Below the pieces are notes generated by a model. That model was given only the letters and a program-made list of their open reading frames with translations, made no database searches and was not told where the DNA came from. DNA of 24,300 bases from an uncultured Ruminobacter sp. (GTDB taxonomy: Bacteria; Pseudomonadota; Gammaproteobacteria; Enterobacterales; Succinivibrionaceae): assembly GCA_900767005.1 (NCBI GenBank), contig CAAFXL010000063.1, forward strand, positions 1-24,300, written 5' to 3'. Positions 1-7,774 of the stretch are shown in pieces (within the stretch, counting starts at the first letter, position 1; each line of letters starts with the position of its first letter). The position numbers and the translations under genes are program-made.

Positions 1-18
1 ACGACGCTCTTCCGATCT
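1..18 (+). other. Illumina TruSeq adapter remnant (not genomic)
   Basis: The first 18 bases, ACGACGCTCTTCCGATCT, are identical to the 3' end of the Illumina TruSeq universal adapter, in the orientation expected just before an insert. They are GC-rich compared with what follows, and they create a false TAA codon (18-20) in the frame of the first gene. Genomic sequence therefore starts at about base 19 and the window begins at a true contig end. Confidence 0.95.
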
Positions 19-20
19 AA

Positions 21-3017
21 TCCTTAAAGCAAACTGGCTTTAGTGGTGATATTGAATATTCATATTCAAGTCGTTTGGCTGTAGCAACTGATAATTCTGT
101 TTATCAAAAGCTTCCTCAAGGCGTAATTTTACCAAAAAATATTAATGATCTTCAGTTAATGCTTAAGCTTGCTAATACAAAGCAATTTGAAGATATTAAG
201 TTCTCTCCTCGTGGCGGGGGTACTGGTACCAACGGTCAATCATTAACTTATTATATTATTGTTGATATGTCTCGCCATATGCGAGCAATTTCAGACTTTA
301 ATGAAGATGATCGCACAGTTTATGTTCAACCTGGCGTAATTAAAGATTATTTAAATAAAGAAATTAAAAAATATAATTTATTTTTCTCACCAGAACTTTC
401 AACTTCAAATCGTGCAACCTTTGGGGGCATGATTAGTACTGATGCTTCAGGTCAAGGTTCTTTAAAGTATGGTAAAACTAGTCGCCATGTTTTAGAAGTT
501 GATATGGTGCTTAATGATGGTTCTTTAGTTACTTTTAAGCCGGTTTCTGGTGATGATTTAAAAGCAAAATTAAAACTTCAAAATATGGAAGGTAATATTT
601 ACCGCACCATTTATGAAATTGTCACGACAAAAGAACAAGAAATAAAAACTATTTTCCCTGATTTAAATCGTTTTTTAACAGGTTACGATTTAAAGCATGT
701 TTATAATAAAGAAACTGATACTTTAGATATTTCAAGAATAATTTGTGGTTCAGAAGGAACGTTAGGTTTTATTGTGGGAGCAAAACTCGATTTAACCAAG
801 ATTCCGACTTTTAGAGCACTAGTAAATATTAAGTATGATTCTTTTGATTCAGCACTTCGTCATGCACCAGTAATGGTTAAAGCTAAAGCATTATCTGTTG
901 AAACTGTAGATTCAAAAGTTTTAAATCTTGCTCGTGAAGATATTGTTTGGCATAGTGTTAAAGACTTAATTACTGATGTTCCTAATGCTAAGATGGAAGG
1001 CATTAATATCGTTGAATTTGCTGGCTTAAATGAAAAAGAAGAAATGGCAAATTTAAAAGCTTTAACAGATACTTTAGATAAAACTTTAAAAGATCATAGC
1101 ATTAAAGGTATCATTGGTTACCAGGTTTGTACTAATCTTCCTGATATCTTAGCAATTTATAATATGCGTAAGAAGGCAGTAGGCTTACTTGGTAATGCTC
1201 ATGGTAATCGTAAGCCAATTGCTTTTACTGAAGATACTGTAGTGCCACCAGATCACTTAGCTGATTATATCGTTGAGTTTAGAGCATTACTTGATTCTTA
1301 TCATTTAACTTATGGGATGTTTGGTCACGTGGATTCTGGGGTATTACACGTTAGACCTGCACTAGATTTATGTAATCCAGAAGAAGAAAAAACTTTAAGA
1401 GCAATTTCTGATAAAGTTGTAAAGCTAACCGCAAAATACGGTGGTATTATGTGGGGTGAACATGGTCGTGGTCATAGAAGTGAATATGGTCCAGAGTATT
1501 TTGGAATATTATTTAATGAATTAAGAAAAGTAAAAGCTGCTTTTGACCCATTAAATCGTATTAATCCTGGAAAGATTTGTACTCCATATGGTAATGATGA
1601 AGATAAATTAGTAAGCGTTGATGATAAAAAGCGTGGAGCTTTTGATCGTCAAATTCCAGTAAATGTTCGTGATAGCTTTAAAGAAGCTTTAAGCTGTAAT
1701 GGTAATGGCTTATGCTTTAGTTTTGATACATCATCACCAATGTGTCCGACCTATAAATATATGGGGGATCGTCGTCAATCACCAAAGGGGAGAGCTGGTC
1801 TTGTTCGAGAATGGCTTCGTCAGTTAGAACTAGAAGGCGTAAATCCATTACTTGAAGAACAAAAGCTTATGAATGGAAGCTTTAGCTTTAAAGATTTAGC
1901 TAAGAAATGCGTTAATTCTTTAAAGAAAAATGATGATGATTTTTCTCATGAAGTAATGGATGCTTTAAGTGTTTGTTTAGCATGTAAAGCTTGTGCTTCA
2001 CAATGCCCAATTAAGGTTGATGTTCCAGACTTTAGATCAAGATTCTTTAATCTTTATTATGGTCGTTATCTTAGACCAATGGGTGATATCTTTGTAAGAA
2101 CTATTGAAGATAGTGCTCCATTAATGGCGAAGATGCCAGGGGTTATTAACTCAATAAATTCATTAGCACCAATTAAGTTTATTGCTAAGAAAACTTTAGG
2201 CTTTGTGGATATTCCAAGACTAAGTAACCCAAATCTCAACTCATTATTAACTGATACTAATGTAGAGTTCTTTGATTTTGAAAAAGCAAAAGAGTTTACT
2301 CCATCAGAAATTGAAAAGTATGTGATTATCGTTCAAGATACTTTTACCTCATCATATGATGCGGCAGTAGTAGCTGATATGGTAAAACTTATGAGTAAGC
2401 TTGAGAAACGTCCATTATTATTACCATTAAAGCCTAATGGTAAAGCACTTCATATTAGAGGTTACTTAAAGCAATTTGCTCATACCGCTGCCGATACTGC
2501 AGACTTTTTAAATAAAGTTGCTGCTTTAAATATTCCAATGGTTGGCGTGGATCCAGCAATGGTTCTATGTTACCGTGATGAATATAAGAAGATCTTAAAA
2601 GAATCACGCGGAAACTTTGAGGTTTTATTAATTCAAGAATGGTTATTAAAGAACCTTGATAAATTAGAATTTAAGTCAAAGGCAAATCTTGAAGAGTTCT
2701 ATCTATTAGCACATTGCACTGAAAAGACTTTAAAGCCAACTACTCATGGCGATTGGCAGAAGATTTTTAAAGCCTTTAATTTAAAACTTACTCCAATTCC
2801 TGTTGGTTGTTGTGGTATGGCTGGTCTCTACGGTCATACTGCGGTAAATGAAGAACGCTCAAAGAATATTTATAAACAAAATTGGGCTCCAGTATTTGCT
2901 AAATATCCAATTGGTAAGTGTTTAGTGACTGGTTATTCATGTCGAGAACAAGTAAGACTTATGGAAGGTGTGGTAACAAAGCATCCTCTACAAGCTTTAT
3001 TAGAATTTCTTGACTAA
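21..3017 (+). CDS. ydiJ: YdiJ-type FAD/4Fe-4S D-2-hydroxyacid (2-hydroxyglutarate) dehydrogenase, 5'-truncated
   Basis: Large flavoprotein fused to an iron-sulfur domain, of the YdiJ family (E. coli YdiJ is about 1018 residues; members are linked to D-2-hydroxyglutarate oxidation). The frame is open from base 21, just after the adapter, and reads SLKQTGFSGD before the TTG at 75. That TTG is an internal Leu codon, because the upstream residues match the YdiJ N-terminus; about 20 residues are missing at the contig end. Visible parts in order: the FAD-binding PP-loop SPRGGGTGTNGQ (about 205-240), the FAD-oxidase C-terminal part with GHVDSGVLHVRP (about 1320-1355), a first cysteine cluster CNGNGLC...MCP (about 1690-1750), a second cluster CLACKACASQCP (about 1973-2008), and the CCG motif VGCCGMAG (about 2800-2825). 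These suggest electron transfer from FAD through Fe-S to a quinone or other acceptor. A terminator follows directly. Family is sure; the exact substrate is inferred. Confidence 0.92.
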   Translation, partial: SLKQTGFSGDIEYSYSSRLAVATDNSVYQKLPQGVILPKNINDLQLMLKLANTKQFEDIKFSPRGGGTGTNGQSLTYYIIVDMSRHMRAISDFNEDDRTVYVQPGVIKDYLNKEIKKYNLFFSPELSTSNRATFGGMISTDASGQGSLKYGKTSRHVLEVDMVLNDGSLVTFKPVSGDDLKAKLKLQNMEGNIYRTIYEIVTTKEQEIKTIFPDLNRFLTGYDLKHVYNKETDTLDISRIICGSEGTLGFIVGAKLDLTKIPTFRALVNIKYDSFDSALRHAPVMVKAKALSVETVDSKVLNLAREDIVWHSVKDLITDVPNAKMEGINIVEFAGLNEKEEMANLKALTDTLDKTLKDHSIKGIIGYQVCTNLPDILAIYNMRKKAVGLLGNAHGNRKPIAFTEDTVVPPDHLADYIVEFRALLDSYHLTYGMFGHVDSGVLHVRPALDLCNPEEEKTLRAISDKVVKLTAKYGGIMWGEHGRGHRSEYGPEYFGILFNELRKVKAAFDPLNRINPGKICTPYGNDEDKLVSVDDKKRGAFDRQIPVNVRDSFKEALSCNGNGLCFSFDTSSPMCPTYKYMGDRRQSPKGRAGLVREWLRQLELEGVNPLLEEQKLMNGSFSFKDLAKKCVNSLKKNDDDFSHEVMDALSVCLACKACASQCPIKVDVPDFRSRFFNLYYGRYLRPMGDIFVRTIEDSAPLMAKMPGVINSINSLAPIKFIAKKTLGFVDIPRLSNPNLNSLLTDTNVEFFDFEKAKEFTPSEIEKYVIIVQDTFTSSYDAAVVADMVKLMSKLEKRPLLLPLKPNGKALHIRGYLKQFAHTAADTADFLNKVAALNIPMVGVDPAMVLCYRDEYKKILKESRGNFEVLLIQEWLLKNLDKLEFKSKANLEEFYLLAHCTEKTLKPTTHGDWQKIFKAFNLKLTPIPVGCCGMAGLYGHTAVNEERSKNIYKQNWAPVFAKYPIGKCLVTGYSCREQVRLMEGVVTKHPLQALLEFLD

Positions 3018-3030
3018 GTAAAATTTAATA

Positions 3031-3060
3031 GACCAAATATTTGTTATTTGGTCTTTTTTT
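3031..3060 (+). terminator. Rho-independent terminator between ydiJ and coaE
   Basis: A 9-bp perfect stem, GACCAAATA (3031-3039) with TATTTGGTC (3045-3053), has a 5-nt loop and is followed by seven T. The T-run ends right where the coaE Shine-Dalgarno AAGGA (3061-3065) begins, so no promoter fits between terminator and coaE. Confidence 0.88.
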
Positions 3061-3073
3061 AAGGATTAAATTT

Positions 3074-3688
3074 ATGAGTAAGTGGGTGCTTGGCTTAACT
3101 GGGGGCATTGGTACCGGAAAAACCACGGCAAGTAATACTTTTAAAAGTCTTGGTTGCAAAATTGTCGATGCTGATATTATTGCTCGAGAACTAGTTGCTC
3201 CTAAAAGTTTTGCTCTAGGTAAAATTATTGAGTATTTTGGGGAAAATGCTCGTAATGATGATGGCTCGCTTAATCGTAAATATTTAAGAAGTAGAGTTTT
3301 TTTAAATAGTGATGATAAAAAATTTTTAGATAATTTACTTCATCCTTTAATTACTAATAAGATTAAAGAAGAAATTATTGAAACTTCTGATGCTCCTTAT
3401 ATTGTATTAGTTGCTCCTTTATTATTTGAGAATAAACTTGAAAATTTAGCTGACTATATTCTTTGTATGGATATTGATAATGAGACGCAAATTGCTCGCA
3501 TCATTGAGCGTGATAAATGTTCATTAGAAATTGCTCAAAGTATTGTTAATAGTCAATTAGGTCGTGAAATTAAAATTAAAAGAAGTAATGAAGTAATTAA
3601 AAGTAATTTTAAAACTCCAGAGCTTTTAGAAGATTTTATTAAGACGCGCCATCAAGAATATTTAAAAATAAGCAAGCAAAAAGCTTAA
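3074..3688 (+). CDS. coaE: Dephospho-CoA kinase
   Basis: Phosphorylates the 3'-hydroxyl of dephospho-CoA with ATP, the last step of coenzyme A synthesis, in the cytosol. The P-loop GGIGTGKT is at residues 10-17 and is followed by the family pattern VDADIIARELV (residues about 32-42) and the lid/substrate region with LLFENKLE. Length is 204 residues, as in E. coli (206). The start is the ATG at 3074: AAGGA lies 8 nt upstream and the protein then begins MSKWVLGLTGG, as in the family. A longer reading from TTG 3041 would start inside the terminator loop and has no ribosome site. The gene is not next to the pilD/yacG genes that accompany coaE in many gammaproteobacteria. Its mRNA must come from read-through of the terminator or from a promoter in the end of ydiJ. 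Confidence 0.96.
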   Translation: MSKWVLGLTGGIGTGKTTASNTFKSLGCKIVDADIIARELVAPKSFALGKIIEYFGENARNDDGSLNRKYLRSRVFLNSDDKKFLDNLLHPLITNKIKEEIIETSDAPYIVLVAPLLFENKLENLADYILCMDIDNETQIARIIERDKCSLEIAQSIVNSQLGREIKIKRSNEVIKSNFKTPELLEDFIKTRHQEYLKISKQKA

Positions 3689-3720
3689 TTTAAACTTAAA
3701 TAGTTTTGTAAGAAAACCAA

Positions 3721-3746
3721 AAAAGGAAGGCTAAGCCTTCCTTTTT
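3721..3746. terminator. Bidirectional terminator between convergent coaE and malM-like gene
   Basis: GGAAGGC (3725-3731) pairs with GCCTTCC (3735-3741) around a 3-nt loop. The stem is extended by an A-run on the left and a T-run on the right, so it has the terminator form on both strands. It sits between two convergent genes, coaE (+) and the MalM-like gene (-). Confidence 0.88.
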
Positions 3747-3770
3747 AGTTAATTAAATTTATTAAAACTA

Positions 3771-4880
3771 TTATTTATGCTTCATTTGTTGTACAGCTTC
3801 AATAAAGGTTTGTTGAGCTGAGAAAGAACCAGCTCTTTCAGCTTCACCAACAAGGTTCATCGCTTTTGAGATATCTCCAGATGCTACTGCCTTCTTAATT
3901 AAAGAATTATAGAACTCTTCAGTTTCTTTAAGCATTGCTGCACCATTACTATTAGTAGTTTGAGTAGAAGATGCTTGAGTGCTGGTTACATTAGATGCCA
4001 TAAATTCCTTATTAGGATCTTCTGGGGTATAAGAATTACCACGAGAATCAGTAGAAGTTACGGTAGTTGAACCTTCAGTTTGTGATGAAACTGAGTAAAC
4101 TTCGCCAGAAGCAAGTACTACATTTTCTTGACGATTACTGGTTTGCTTACCACCAATTAGTGGAGCATCAAGGTAATTAATGATATTTTCAGCAAAAGAT
4201 TCTTCTTGTTCTCTAAAAGCAAAAGTAATATTAACTTCGCCTAGTGGTGAGTGCGGAATCATAATATCAGGAGCATTGCTTGGAATATCATTTCTTAGAG
4301 CAATCGCTTGTTTAATTTGTGGGTTTACGGTAGCAGTCTTTGACTCTTGAGCTTCGTCTGTAGTATAAACTACCATGTAGGCAAATTCACGACTTGGTTT
4401 TGCGGCAGCATTATTAATAATAACTTTACCAACTAAATAACCACTACCAAGTTGACTATCTCTAAATTTAAAAGCAGTACTCTTCATGCTACTAACTAGG
4501 CGATGATCTTTATTATAAAAATCAACGCGAGGAAGGAAGGTTGTAGTACTAATTAGAGCACTAAAACTAATTGCTAAATAAGGGGTATTTAATGGAAGTT
4601 CAAATACGTGGAAGAAGCTTTTACCAGTAGGGAAGTTATAAGCATCAGCATGACTATCATCAAACATATAGTCTTCATCGCTTGATTTAGTAACTCCATG
4701 GATATTTTTAGTATCAAAGATATTAGCTATGGTATCAGCTTGATTAATTTGTTCCTTAGCTTCATTAATTGAAATGAATGCAGGACCTTTTGTAAAAGTA
4801 TCATTTATTAATGAACAACCATTAAGTGTTGTTCCTAAAATTACAGCAAAAGCTAAAGATGATAATAAATTCTTTTTCAT
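3771..4880 (-). CDS. malM: MalM-family lipoprotein (maltose operon periplasmic protein-like)
   Basis: The last 54 residues (316-369, beginning MLKETEEFYN) align well, from memory, with the C-terminus of E. coli MalM (MLNDTESYFN...GDVDKALKLLDEAERLG...). The middle also carries MalM-like segments such as the beta-rich YLAISFSAL region and MVVYTTDEAQ (about residues 168-177). MalM is a periplasmic protein encoded in the maltose regulon; its precise role is unclear. Here the N-terminus is a lipoprotein signal: a short KK start, a hydrophobic stretch, and a lipobox TLNGC with Cys22 followed by Ser, which would favour the outer membrane. A Ser/Thr/Asn-rich linker covers about residues 255-312. The start ATG at 4880 has GGAG upstream. 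No maltose transport or lamB genes are in the window, so the sugar link is only by family. Confidence 0.8.
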   Translation of the reverse strand: MKKNLLSSLAFAVILGTTLNGCSLINDTFTKGPAFISINEAKEQINQADTIANIFDTKNIHGVTKSSDEDYMFDDSHADAYNFPTGKSFFHVFELPLNTPYLAISFSALISTTTFLPRVDFYNKDHRLVSSMKSTAFKFRDSQLGSGYLVGKVIINNAAAKPSREFAYMVVYTTDEAQESKTATVNPQIKQAIALRNDIPSNAPDIMIPHSPLGEVNITFAFREQEESFAENIINYLDAPLIGGKQTSNRQENVVLASGEVYSVSSQTEGSTTVTSTDSRGNSYTPEDPNKEFMASNVTSTQASSTQTTNSNGAAMLKETEEFYNSLIKKAVASGDISKAMNLVGEAERAGSFSAQQTFIEAVQQMKHK

Positions 4881-5016
4881 ATAATCTCCAAAGTCCTCTT
4901 ATTGTCACCTATTAGGACAAAAATTTAAAGCTAAAGTTTAAAATATTAAAATATTTTTTGATAAAACTTAAAATTTAGTTCTAATTAAAGTTTAGGAGGT
5001 TTGATTTAGTAATAAT

Positions 5017-5688
5017 TTACCCAATATAAGCAGTTATAGGACTTATAAAAAGAGCTGGTAAATAGTCAGTAGTTTTAATGTCTTTTAATTTTAAAATTGA
5101 TAGACCACTCATTACAATTAATAAGCCTCCAGTTAATGAAAGATTATGTAAGATATAGTGAGGAATATTAAATGATAAAAAATAAGCTAGAGCGAAAATT
5201 GAACCTTGAAAGAGCAAAACCGCAATAGCTGAAAAACCAATAATTGGTCCATAGGCGGAACTTAGAGCAATTGAGGTGATAAAATCTAAAGAAGCATTAG
5301 TAAAAAGTAAGGTGTGGTTATGGTATAGTGCACTTTCAATGGGACCTAAAATTGATAAAGTTCCAATACAAAATAGTAAAATTGCGGTAACTAAACCTTC
5401 TCCTGAACCATTACCTTTAGAAAATTTATTAATTAAGCCTAAGAATCTATCATGAAGTTTTAAAGTGGTACCAATAATAGCTCCAAGAGCCATGTTAATA
5501 ATGAGAAGTACATAGGAACCGCCTTCATTATTAGCATTAACGGTAGCTGAAATACCAACCATTAAAGCACAAGTTCCAATTGCTAAAAAAATTGAAGATT
5601 GAATGGAATCGTTAAATTTTTTCTTGCAAGTAGCTCCAATTAAAGTTCCAACTAAAATTGTACAAACATTAGTTATGGTGCCGATCAT
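5017..5688 (-). CDS. DUF554 family inner-membrane protein (YqgA/YdfK-like)
   Basis: A very hydrophobic protein of 223 residues with about six predicted membrane segments and glycine-rich turns. The N-terminal pattern MIGTITNVCTILVGTLIGA (after a short start) and the GSGEGLVTAILLFCIGTLSILGPIESAL segment are typical of DUF554, whose function is unknown; transport is often suggested. I chose ATG at 5688 rather than the TTG two codons upstream (5694), because AGGA lies 7 nt before the ATG but only 1-2 nt before the TTG. The gene precedes the MalM-like gene on the same strand with a 136-nt gap, so shared transcription is possible but not shown. The gap contains no clear promoter or terminator. Confidence 0.85.
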   Translation of the reverse strand: MIGTITNVCTILVGTLIGATCKKKFNDSIQSSIFLAIGTCALMVGISATVNANNEGGSYVLLIINMALGAIIGTTLKLHDRFLGLINKFSKGNGSGEGLVTAILLFCIGTLSILGPIESALYHNHTLLFTNASLDFITSIALSSAYGPIIGFSAIAVLLFQGSIFALAYFLSFNIPHYILHNLSLTGGLLIVMSGLSILKLKDIKTTDYLPALFISPITAYIG

Positions 5689-5796
5689 TATCAATTCCTA
5701 AAATAAATATTTACCTATTTTTTAAATGTGGGTATTTTAGCAAAATTTTACTTACAAAAAATAAATTCTTCTTTAATTCTCTTATAAAATTCTATG

Positions 5797-5805
5797 TGCT
5801 ATAAT
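5797..5805 (+). promoter_or_regulatory. Extended -10 promoter for ilvIH
   Basis: TGCTATAAT is a perfect extended -10 element (TGn plus TATAAT at 5800-5805). At 17-bp spacing the -35 position is TTCTCT, a poor match, as is common for extended -10 promoters. It predicts transcription from about 5812 and a leader of about 230 nt before ilvI. The same 9-mer recurs before three other transcription units in this window. Confidence 0.7.
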
Positions 5806-5811
5806 CAAAGA

Positions 5812-6043
5812 ACGTTATCTTTAAAAATAATGTTTGGTGGTGTTGCGAGCTTGAAATTAGTTTTGATTTCAAAAAGAGAGTTTTTTTAAATTTAGTTTTT
5901 TATTTTAGAAAAATTTTTTTTCTAGCACAAAACACTTGTTGGTAATAAGTATGAGGTTTCATGATTTATTAATATCGTCTAACCGGAGATATTTTTAAAT
6001 AGCTTATTACTTTAACTTAACTTTTTAAGCCTTAGGAGGCTTT
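5812..6043 (+). promoter_or_regulatory. Structured ilvI 5' leader (candidate attenuation region)
   Basis: This untranslated leader is unusually long. It holds two small ATG frames: 5830-5889 (MFGGVASLKLVLISKREFF) and 5951-5998 (MRFHDLLISSNRRYF, with Leu-Leu-Ile codons TTA TTA ATA at 5966-5974). Neither has a strong Shine-Dalgarno. Hairpin A (5944-5970) has the tetraloop GGTT. Hairpin B (5971-5993) has one bulged G and the tetraloop AACC, and is followed by three further T. The second small ORF runs through both hairpins. The layout resembles amino-acid attenuators, but the stems are AT-rich and the leader peptide is short in Ile/Val/Leu codons. An Lrp-type control, as known for E. coli ilvIH, is the alternative. 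Confidence 0.4.
6027..6042 (+). promoter_or_regulatory. Shine-Dalgarno hairpin in front of ilvI
   Basis: AAGCCT (6027-6032) is the exact reverse complement of AGGCTT (6037-6042), with the 4-nt loop TAGG. The ilvI Shine-Dalgarno AGGAGG (6034-6039) lies in the loop and the 3' arm, ending 4 nt before the ATG at 6044. The stem would hide the ribosome site, but it is only 6 bp and may simply open during translation. Confidence 0.5.
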
Positions 6044-7774
6044 ATGGAAATGTTATCAGGTGCGCAAATGGTTGTGCGTACACTTGAAGACTTAAATGTT
6101 GAAAAGTTGTTTGGTTATCCTGGTGGAGCTGTATTACATATTTACGATGCTCTATTAGAATCATCAAAGGTTAAACACATTCTTGCAAGACACGAACAAG
6201 CAGCGGTTCACATGGCTGATGGTTATGCTCGTTCTACTGGCAAAGTTGGTTGTGTGTTGGTAACTTCAGGTCCTGGTGCAACAAATACTATTACTGGTAT
6301 TGCAACCGCTTATATGGATTCAATTCCATTGGTGGTTTTAACTGGTCAGGTTGCAACATCTTTAATCGGTCAGGATGCTTTCCAAGAAGTTGATATGGTA
6401 GGTATTTCTCGTCCTATCGTAAAACATAGCTTCCTATGTAAAAAGGCTGAAGATATTCCAGAATATATTAGAAAAGCATTTTATATTGCATCAACTGGTA
6501 GACCAGGTCCAGTGGTAGTTGATATTCCAAAGGATGCTCAGAACCCACAATTAAAGTTCCCATATGAAACTGTAAGTTTAGATTCAATTTCTATGCGTTC
6601 TTATAATCCAACCTTAATCGGTCATAAGGGACAGATTAAGCGTGCAGTAAGAATGATTTCTGAAGCAAGACGCCCAATTTTATATTTAGGTGGTGGCGTT
6701 ATTGCTTCAAATGCATCTGAAAAAGTTACCGCTTTTGCTAAGAAGTTTAGAATCCCAGTAACTACTACTTTAATGGCTCTTGGTGCTTATGATGGTACTG
6801 ATGAACTTTCATTAGGTATGCTTGGTATGCATGGCACTTATGCAGCTAATATGGCAATGCATAATAGTGATTTAATTATTGCTTTAGGTGCAAGATTTGA
6901 TGACCGTGTAACTAATAATGTTGAAAAGTTCTGTCCTAATGCCAAGATTATCCATGTAGATATTGACCCATCATCAATTTCTAAGTGTGTAGCTGTTGAT
7001 ATCCCTATTGTAGGTAATATTGATACTGTAGTTGATCAGATGAATGATGCAGTTAAGGAATTAGGCGTTGAACAAGATAAAGAAACCATGGATCAGTGGT
7101 GGAGCGTTATTAATATGTTCAAGGCTGAACATCCTCAGTCATACGCTGATGATAAGGTTGAAGGTTTAATTCATCCAGGTCAGATCGTGGAAAGCTTATA
7201 TAAGGCAACTAAGGGTGATGCTCTAGTAGTTACCGATGTAGGTCAGCACCAGATGTTTGCAGCTTTATATTATCCATTAAAGAATCCTAGAAAGTTCCTA
7301 TCATCAGGCGGTCTTGGTACCATGGGTTATGGTTTCCCAGCTGCAATTGGAGCAAAGATAGCTTGCCCTAATGAAGAAGTTGTATGTATCACTGGTGATG
7401 GTTCATTCCAAATGAATCTACAAGAATTAGCAGTTTGCTTACAATATGGTATTGCAGTTAAGATCGTAATTATTAATAACCGTTCATTAGGTATGGTTAA
7501 GCAGTGGCAGATGATGTTCTATCAAGGTCGTCAGAGCGAATCATATATGGACGCAATTCCAGACTTTGTAAAACTTGCTGAATCTTATCAACAAGTAGGT
7601 TTAAGAGTTGAAAAAGAAAGTGAACTTGACGAAGTATTTGCTAAGGCTTATGCAATTAAGGATAAGACTGTAGTAATCGAGGTTAAGACAGATCCTGATT
7701 CTCGTGTATACCCAATGCAGATTGCTACAGGTTCAATGGCTGATATGTTCTTAAGTAAGAGGGAGCGTACATAA
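6044..7774 (+). CDS. ilvI: Acetolactate synthase large (catalytic) subunit, isozyme III type
   Basis: Thiamine-diphosphate enzyme that condenses two pyruvates to acetolactate (valine/leucine branch) or pyruvate with 2-oxobutyrate to acetohydroxybutyrate (isoleucine branch). At 576 residues it has the usual three domains. The N-terminal domain carries the cofactor-activating Glu51 in RHEQAAVHMADGYAR, the central domain covers roughly residues 190-350, and the C-terminal diphosphate-binding domain has GDGSFQMNLQE from residue 451 and NNRSLGMVKQWQ about 26 residues later. A strong AGGAGG lies 4 nt before ATG 6044. The stop codon overlaps the ilvH start (ATAATG), giving translational coupling. 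The symbol ilvI rather than ilvB/ilvG is chosen because the partner is a 165-residue IlvH-type subunit. Confidence 0.97.
   Translation: MEMLSGAQMVVRTLEDLNVEKLFGYPGGAVLHIYDALLESSKVKHILARHEQAAVHMADGYARSTGKVGCVLVTSGPGATNTITGIATAYMDSIPLVVLTGQVATSLIGQDAFQEVDMVGISRPIVKHSFLCKKAEDIPEYIRKAFYIASTGRPGPVVVDIPKDAQNPQLKFPYETVSLDSISMRSYNPTLIGHKGQIKRAVRMISEARRPILYLGGGVIASNASEKVTAFAKKFRIPVTTTLMALGAYDGTDELSLGMLGMHGTYAANMAMHNSDLIIALGARFDDRVTNNVEKFCPNAKIIHVDIDPSSISKCVAVDIPIVGNIDTVVDQMNDAVKELGVEQDKETMDQWWSVINMFKAEHPQSYADDKVEGLIHPGQIVESLYKATKGDALVVTDVGQHQMFAALYYPLKNPRKFLSSGGLGTMGYGFPAAIGAKIACPNEEVVCITGDGSFQMNLQELAVCLQYGIAVKIVIINNRSLGMVKQWQMMFYQGRQSESYMDAIPDFVKLAESYQQVGLRVEKESELDEVFAKAYAIKDKTVVIEVKTDPDSRVYPMQIATGSMADMFLSKRERT

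Noticed and set aside
75..77. TTG as the start of ydiJ
   Set aside because: The frame is open upstream to the adapter, and those residues match the YdiJ N-terminus; the TTG is an internal Leu.
3041..3073. Eleven-residue N-terminal extension of coaE from a TTG at 3041
   Set aside because: It lies in a terminator loop without ribosome site; ATG 3074 has AAGGA at correct distance and gives the family N-terminus.
4994..5009. Perfect AGGAGGT on the plus strand
   Set aside because: It is followed by TTG ATT TAG, so there is no reading frame to translate; taken as chance.
5795..5929. Inverted repeat TGTGCTA (5795-5801) / TAGCACA (5923-5929)
   Set aside because: One arm overlaps the ilvI -10 box and would not be in the RNA; only 7 bp at 121-nt separation, probably chance.
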